This document shows positions 6,310-10,691 of a stretch of DNA of 10,691 nucleotides, one piece after another; the stretch's first letter is position 1; every line of letters begins with the position of its first letter. A model generated the notes under the pieces. That model worked only from the letters and a program-made list of their open reading frames with translations. It ran no database searches and was not told the DNA's origin. This stretch comes from an uncultured Lachnospiraceae bacterium (GTDB lineage: Bacteria; Bacillota; Clostridia; Lachnospirales; Lachnospiraceae), in the NCBI GenBank assembly GCA_910579325.1, contig CAJTTU010000110.1, positions 260-10,950 of the forward strand, written 5' to 3'. A program made the position numbers and the translations under genes.

Positions 6310-6358
6310 CTTATTTATGGCTTTCCGCGAAAACCGGGCAAAAAAGAAGATCCTGTTT

Positions 6359-6385
6359 AGAAAATGTTAAGAAAATCATAGAAAA
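6359..6385 (+). promoter_or_regulatory. Three phased AGAAAA repeats upstream of the response regulator
   Basis: AGAAAA occurs at 6359-6364, 6370-6375 and 6380-6385, at 11- and 10-base steps, so all face the same side of the helix. They lie about 85-110 bases before the regulator's ATG and ahead of weak -10-like boxes (TAAAAT 6405-6410, TATACT 6438-6443 and 6443-6448) that lack good -35 boxes. Phased direct repeats are typical of OmpR-family binding sites, so autoregulation is plausible, though A-rich DNA can produce such runs by chance. Confidence 0.35.
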
Positions 6386-6469
6386 CCTTTTTCATTTTAT
6401 CTGTTAAAATATAGACTAATATTTTATCTATCTTTTTTATACTATACTTCGGAGCATAAGGAGAGCCAA

Positions 6470-7171
6470 ATGGAGCAGTACAGGATTTTGATCGTGGAGG
6501 ATGACAGGGAAATCGCGGCGGGCATCGCCATTTACATGAAGAACCAGGGATATCAGGTATTCCAGGCCTACAACGGCCAGGAAGGCTTAAAAATCCTGGA
6601 GACGGAGGAGATTCATCTGGCCATCGTGGACGTGATGATGCCGGTGATGGACGGGATTACGATGACGATGAAGTTAAGGGAACAATATGATTTTCCCGTG
6701 ATTATGCTGACGGCCAAGTCGGAGGAAATCGACAAGGTAACGGGCCTGAACATCGGCGCCGACGATTATGTGACGAAGCCTTTCGCCCCTATGGAGCTGG
6801 TGGCCCGGGTAAATTCCCAGTTAAGGCGATACGCCAAATACCTGGCGGTGCTGGGCAATGAAAAATCCGACCATGTCTACACGGTGGGCGGCCTGGAGCT
6901 GAATGAGGATACGGTCCAGGTATTTGTGGACGGCGTCCAGGTCAAGATGACGCCGTTAGAGTTCCGCATCCTGGCCCTGTTGATCAAAAATCCCGGCCGG
7001 GTATATTCCGCCGACGAGATCTATGAGCGTGTGTGGAATGAGCGGGCGGTCAATACGGACACCATTATGGTTCATGTGAGAAAAATCAGGGAGAAAATTG
7101 AAGTGAACCCGAAGGAGCCGAAATATCTGAAGGTGGTGTGGGGTGTTGGATACAAAATTGAAAAGCAATAG
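6470..7171 (+). CDS. OmpR/PhoB-family response regulator
   Basis: The product of 233 residues has an N-terminal receiver domain (about 4-118) with the acidic pair D11/D12, phosphoacceptor D54 in AIVDVMMPVMDG, T81 in IMLTAKS and K103 in DYVTKPF. A C-terminal winged-helix DNA-binding domain (about 133-231) follows, with MTPLEFRILALL, the recognition helix around TDTIMVHVRKIREKI, and the ending VVWGVGYKIE. All key residues are intact. It should be phosphorylated by the overlapping downstream kinase and bind DNA as a dimer. AAGGAG is placed well before the ATG. The sequence style is close to the VanR-like group, but nothing nearby links it to glycopeptide resistance, so its target genes are unknown. 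Confidence 0.95.
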   Translation: MEQYRILIVEDDREIAAGIAIYMKNQGYQVFQAYNGQEGLKILETEEIHLAIVDVMMPVMDGITMTMKLREQYDFPVIMLTAKSEEIDKVTGLNIGADDYVTKPFAPMELVARVNSQLRRYAKYLAVLGNEKSDHVYTVGGLELNEDTVQVFVDGVQVKMTPLEFRILALLIKNPGRVYSADEIYERVWNERAVNTDTIMVHVRKIREKIEVNPKEPKYLKVVWGVGYKIEKQ

Positions 7172-9554
7172 CAATCTGAAAAGCGTGGTTCTGGTCTGGC
7201 TGCTTCTGACGGCCATGGCCGTGATCACCATGTCTCTGTATCCTGTGGTATACGCAAGGCTGGAAAAGCAGGATGCCCTGCAGATGGAAGCATCGGAAAA
7301 GCAGATGGACGATTTCCTGACCATGATGTACGCAGGCAGCATCGGCCTGTACTGGGACTATGTGAATTCCTATCAGGAGGAGCCGCTGTCCCCGTCCCAG
7401 CTGTATTTTCCGAGAGCGAAGGACAGCGGCCGGAAGGAGACGGGCGCGGGTCAGGCCGATACTGCTGTCGATGGGGGCCAGGCGGCGGATCTCACTGCGG
7501 GCGGCGGGTCAGACGCAGGGTTAAAAGCCGCTCCTTATGATTCAGAAGACAGCATGGCCGCAGGCGAGTTTACGGAAACCGTCTATTACGGGGAAGAGGA
7601 ATATATGGAATCCGAGGAAACGGATATGTGGGACTCCCTTTATTCCACCCAGTTCGACGAAAAGGTCAAAGAAATTTTCCAGACCTTCCTGCGCAACTGG
7701 GTGCCGCAATATGAGCTGGAATATGAAATCTATTCCGCCGGTGAGGCGGGACGGGGCAATGCGGTCAGCGATTTAAAGCGGCTGGAGGAGTCCGGGGACA
7801 ATGAGGTGAAGGAAAAATATGCCTTTTATGCCGCTTTCCGTTTTGACAAGGTGGGAAATATTTCGGTCACTTCCTTTAAAGGGATACAGGAACGGTATCT
7901 GAACCGTTATATCAGTGAGTTCCAGGACAGAAACCGGCTGCTGAATCTGGCGGAAATGGATGGATATATGGGTCCGGCCGATATGATCAGCCGGGGGCCG
8001 GAGGACACGGTGATTATTTTCGCCTCGGCCAGGGATAAATTTTATATGACTAAGGAGTCGGAGGATTATTTTAAATATTCCACCGAATACCGCTTCGGCA
8101 ATGCGGGCTTTACCGGTTTTCTGACCCTGGCGCTGGCGCTGATCGCGCTGGTGGGAATCGGTCTGCCCTTTATGGTGAAGGAAAACGGCGGCGCCCGGTT
8201 TGTGATCAGGCGGCGGGTGCCGATGGAGCTTGTGGGAGCGGGAGTCGTGGCGCTGTTTTGCCTGTATGGGCCGCTGTCCTCCATGGGTTATTATACGGCG
8301 ACGAATTCCCTTTTTGCCACCTTTTTGGGCAAAGGGCCTTCCGCCGCCCATACCTTCGCGGACTATCTGTTTAATTACAGCGTGTGGATTCTTTATTATG
8401 GTTCGGCCCTCTTTCTGGCGCTGGCAGTGCATCCGCTGTTTACCCTGGGGCCTGTCCGTTACCTGAATGAATATTCTTACTGCGGGCATTTTCTGGTCAA
8501 ATGGGGCAGGCAGGTGAAGCATGTCTGCATCCAGCTTCTGGGGCAGTTGAAAACGGTGGATTTGAAGGATACCGCCGACCGGCAGCTGCTGATCCTTTTA
8601 GGTATTAATTTTGTTGTGCTTACCGTTCTGTGCTGCGCATGGGTGGCCGGCGTGGCCGGGCTGTTTGTCTATACCATCGTCCTTTTTCTGATGATCAGAA
8701 AGCGTTATGAACGGGTGCGGGAGGATTATTGCGACCTGCTTTTAGGCGTCCAGGAGATGGCGGACGGGAATCTGGAGATACGGCTTCCCGAGGATCTGGG
8801 CGTGTTCAATTCGGTGAAGGAGGAGCTTCTGGAGATCCAGACCGGCTTTAAAAAGGCGGTACAGGAGGAGATCAAGAGCCAGCGGATGCGGTCGGAGCTG
8901 ATTACCAATGTGTCCCATGATTTAAAGACGCCGCTGACCTCTATTATCACTTATACCAACCTGCTGAAAGAGGAAGGGATCACCGAGGAGCAGCGGCAAG
9001 AATATATTGAAACGCTGGACCAGAAATCTCAGCGGCTGAGACGGCTGATCGAGGATTTGTTTGTGATCAGCAAGGCCAGCAGCAACAGCATTGTGTTGAA
9101 CCCGGTGAACCTGGATCTGGCGGCGCTGATCAAGCAGGTCATGTTCGAGCTGGACGACCGGGTGAAGGCGTCGGAGATTGAATTCCGCTGTTCCTTCCAC
9201 CCGGATAAGCTGCTGGCCTATCTGGACTGTGACAAGACCTACCGGATCTTTGAAAACCTGGTGGTGAATATCCTGAAATACGGAATGCCCCATTCCCGGG
9301 CCTTTATCACCGGGGAGAAGATTCAGAATGAGATCTGGATTACGCTGAAAAACACCTCGGAGCAGGAGCTGACCTTCCAGTCCGAGGAGATCACCGAACG
9401 GTTCGTCCGGGGCGACCAGTCCCGGAATACGGAAGGGTCAGGGCTTGGCCTTGCCATCGCGAAAAGCTTTACGACGATCCAGGGAGGAACCTTTGACGTG
9501 GTGCTGGACGGGGATCTGTTTAAGGTGATATTGAAGTGGAAGGCAAATGAATAA
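7143..9554 (+). CDS. Large multi-pass sensor histidine kinase, partner of the upstream regulator
   Basis: The product of 803 residues starts with GTG and overlaps the regulator gene by 29 bases, pointing to translational coupling; a GAAGGTGGTG stretch serves as a weak ribosome binding site. A membrane segment at about 13-36 is followed by a long extracellular region (about 37-320) holding an Asp/Glu/Gly/Ala-rich low-complexity stretch near 92-165. More membrane segments follow at about 322-345, 361-381, 409-432 and a pair within 482-518, then a HAMP-like helix. HisKA has SHDLKTPLTS with phospho-acceptor H592. HATPase_c has the N box NLVVNILKYG (705-714) and G2 box GSGLGLAIAKS (765-775). The canonical DxGxG (G1) box is not visible; NTSEQELTFQSEEITERF takes its place, as in other VanS-like kinases of this group. 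The ligand is unknown. A downstream TTG (7146 or 7158) is an alternative start. Confidence 0.92.
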   Translation: MLDTKLKSNSNLKSVVLVWLLLTAMAVITMSLYPVVYARLEKQDALQMEASEKQMDDFLTMMYAGSIGLYWDYVNSYQEEPLSPSQLYFPRAKDSGRKETGAGQADTAVDGGQAADLTAGGGSDAGLKAAPYDSEDSMAAGEFTETVYYGEEEYMESEETDMWDSLYSTQFDEKVKEIFQTFLRNWVPQYELEYEIYSAGEAGRGNAVSDLKRLEESGDNEVKEKYAFYAAFRFDKVGNISVTSFKGIQERYLNRYISEFQDRNRLLNLAEMDGYMGPADMISRGPEDTVIIFASARDKFYMTKESEDYFKYSTEYRFGNAGFTGFLTLALALIALVGIGLPFMVKENGGARFVIRRRVPMELVGAGVVALFCLYGPLSSMGYYTATNSLFATFLGKGPSAAHTFADYLFNYSVWILYYGSALFLALAVHPLFTLGPVRYLNEYSYCGHFLVKWGRQVKHVCIQLLGQLKTVDLKDTADRQLLILLGINFVVLTVLCCAWVAGVAGLFVYTIVLFLMIRKRYERVREDYCDLLLGVQEMADGNLEIRLPEDLGVFNSVKEELLEIQTGFKKAVQEEIKSQRMRSELITNVSHDLKTPLTSIITYTNLLKEEGITEEQRQEYIETLDQKSQRLRRLIEDLFVISKASSNSIVLNPVNLDLAALIKQVMFELDDRVKASEIEFRCSFHPDKLLAYLDCDKTYRIFENLVVNILKYGMPHSRAFITGEKIQNEIWITLKNTSEQELTFQSEEITERFVRGDQSRNTEGSGLGLAIAKSFTTIQGGTFDVVLDGDLFKVILKWKANE

Positions 9555-9568
9555 AGGATAAAAAGCGG

Positions 9569-9619
9569 AAGCCTCTCAATCATTGTTTTGGAAAAACAGG
9601 GTGATTGGGAGGCTTTTTT
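9569..9619. terminator. Long hairpin terminator, probably bidirectional
   Basis: A stem of about 14 bp (AAGCCTCTCAATCA pairing with TGATTGGGAGGCTT, one G-U) encloses an inner stem TGTTTT/AAAACA with a GGA loop. T6 (9614-9619) follows on the plus strand, ending the kinase operon. On the minus strand the same hairpin is followed by CCGCTTTTTATCC, so it may also stop the convergent LacI-family gene, whose stop is 75 bases away. Confidence 0.9.
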
Positions 9620-9693
9620 GCGTTTGTAAAAGTGGCATATGAACTTCTTACAGATATTTCCCGGCTTCCTTCGGGCTCAGATGATACTTCAGG

Positions 9694-10686
9694 CTATTCC
9701 TGTTTCGGACAGGTGGACCGGTATATTAAGTTCATGGGAAAAAGCTTTCGGCGTTCAATCTGCCTTTTGTTTTTCAGATCGATCAGCATCAACAGCGCAG
9801 TCGAAATCATTTCATTCACCGGGATATCCAGAGTAGTAATCAGATCGCCGTCTCCCGGCAGGCTGTCAATGGGATTGATGGAAATGATTTCCATTTCCCG
9901 GGGGACTTCTATATTTCTGGCCTGCAGCTCCTGATGGATTCCGAGAGCAATCTGATAAGAGGTGGTATATACAGCGGTTGTGCCGCAGTGAATCAGCTGA
10001 TCTACGCTGCGCTGTCCGCCTTCACGTGAATATTCACAGAAAAATACGCTTGCCGTTTCCACATTGGCGCAGGCGCAGCCGCCGGCAAAGCCGAGCAGGT
10101 GGTGATTGAAGCCGCCGGCGTCGACGAGGGGAGTGACCATGGAGATATTGTTGTGTCCCCGGGCCGCGAAAAGCCTGACGATATTGGCGGAAGACTGAGC
10201 GTCGTCGCAGATTACCTGAGGAAATTCGTCGGATTCGCAGTTAAACAGGACGATGGGAATCTCCGTGTCCAGCTGCTCTAAAAAAGAGATATCGGCTTTA
10301 TTCATTCCCGAAATAATCAGACCGTCGCAGAATTCCCCTTTCAGCGTATTGCATTCGGACAGCTTTCCCGGAGAATAGGCCTGCATACTGATTTCTACCG
10401 GACGGTCCAGATCGTACTGGGCATTTTGTAAACTGGCAAAAAAAGAGCCATAATGGGAAAGAGAGCTCCGGATGGCCACAAGCATCACGATGCGCATAAG
10501 GAAGGACTGGTTTTGTTCCGGAACATTTTTTTTGCTGACCTTATATCCAAGGGCGTTAGCCGCGTCAAATACTCTCTGCTGTGTGGCTTTTGAAATGCGG
10601 AATTCGTCGCCCTTGCCGTTTATGACAAAGGATACCGTGCTTAAGGAAACATTGGCGAGCTTCGCGACATCTTTAATACTGGACAT
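9694..10686 (-). CDS. LacI-family transcriptional regulator
   Basis: The product of 330 residues is complete. The N-terminal HTH reads IKDVAKLANVSLSTVSFVIN (about 4-23), followed by the ISKATQQRVFDAANALGYKVS helix and hinge (to about 55). A periplasmic-binding-protein-like effector domain follows: DGLIISGM, IPIVLFNC, ARGHNNISMVTP, LLGFAGGC and an end near INPIDSLPGDGDLITTLDIPVNEM. The HTH is highly typical and the effector half is diverged, so the ligand, usually a sugar or metabolite, is not predictable. Only five bases upstream of the ATG are inside the window, so promoter, operator and any regulated transport or glycosidase genes would lie beyond 10691. It converges on the two-component operon with which it probably shares only the terminator. 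Confidence 0.93.
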   Translation of the reverse strand: MSSIKDVAKLANVSLSTVSFVINGKGDEFRISKATQQRVFDAANALGYKVSKKNVPEQNQSFLMRIVMLVAIRSSLSHYGSFFASLQNAQYDLDRPVEISMQAYSPGKLSECNTLKGEFCDGLIISGMNKADISFLEQLDTEIPIVLFNCESDEFPQVICDDAQSSANIVRLFAARGHNNISMVTPLVDAGGFNHHLLGFAGGCACANVETASVFFCEYSREGGQRSVDQLIHCGTTAVYTTSYQIALGIHQELQARNIEVPREMEIISINPIDSLPGDGDLITTLDIPVNEMISTALLMLIDLKNKRQIERRKLFPMNLIYRSTCPKQE

Positions 10687-10691
10687 AATCC

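Noticed and set aside
7773..8522. Minus-strand 249-aa frame
   Set aside because: It is antisense to the kinase; its His/Gln/Arg-rich composition is typical of a shadow frame.
6470..9554. VanRS glycopeptide-resistance system
   Set aside because: Regulator and kinase domain look VanRS-like, but no ligase, VanX, VanY or VanH gene is present and the sensor region is quite different.

Overview
The window looks like chromosomal DNA of an anaerobic Gram-positive Firmicute, most likely Clostridia, family Lachnospiraceae. The reasons are strong AGGAGG-type ribosome binding sites, sigma-A promoters, U-rich intrinsic terminators, moderate GC content in the core genes, and the gene content: a RACo-like corrinoid activator, DUF2284, a VanRS-like two-component pair and a LacI regulator. 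Genus assignment is inference. No rRNA, tRNA, IS element, CRISPR array or prophage structural gene was seen.

Layout. (1) Bases 1-1560 are an AT-richer accessory segment read on the minus strand. It carries a complete type III toxin-antitoxin locus of the ToxIN/AbiQ type: a consensus promoter (1521-1549), three perfect 34-bp antitoxin RNA repeats (1391-1492), an attenuating terminator (1352-1387) and the endoRNase toxin gene toxN (839-1339). Directly downstream, starting in the toxin's own frame after its stop, is a remnant (174-838) that needs one -1 shift at an A6 run to read through. It resembles the middle part of a PucR/CdaR-like regulator. Bases 1-173 are AT-rich with no supportable gene. 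(2) Bases 1585-5249 hold a minus-strand operon, transcribed in the order RACo-like [2Fe-2S]/ASKHA protein, DUF2284 metal-binding protein, lipoate-protein ligase. A sigma-A-like promoter lies at 5221-5249. (3) Bases 5386-6309 hold a minus-strand tandem GNAT acetyltransferase with its own promoter. (4) Bases 6359-9619 hold a plus-strand OmpR-type response regulator and an overlapping 803-aa multi-pass histidine kinase, ending in a long hairpin terminator that probably also serves the convergent gene. (5) Bases 9694-10686 hold a minus-strand LacI-family regulator, complete at the window edge.

How the parts relate. ToxI RNA made from the strong promoter should be cut by ToxN into three pseudoknotted units that hold the toxin inactive. 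Phage infection or a stop in transcription would release it, so this is the defence element of the window. The RACo-like protein and DUF2284 protein are probably iron-sulfur redox proteins linked to corrinoid or one-carbon chemistry. The lipoate ligase in the same operon would equip lipoyl proteins such as the glycine cleavage H protein, but no methyltransferase or GcvH gene is present to name the substrate. The kinase and regulator form a self-contained signalling unit with no target gene nearby, and the sequence shows no function for the acetyltransferase or the LacI protein.
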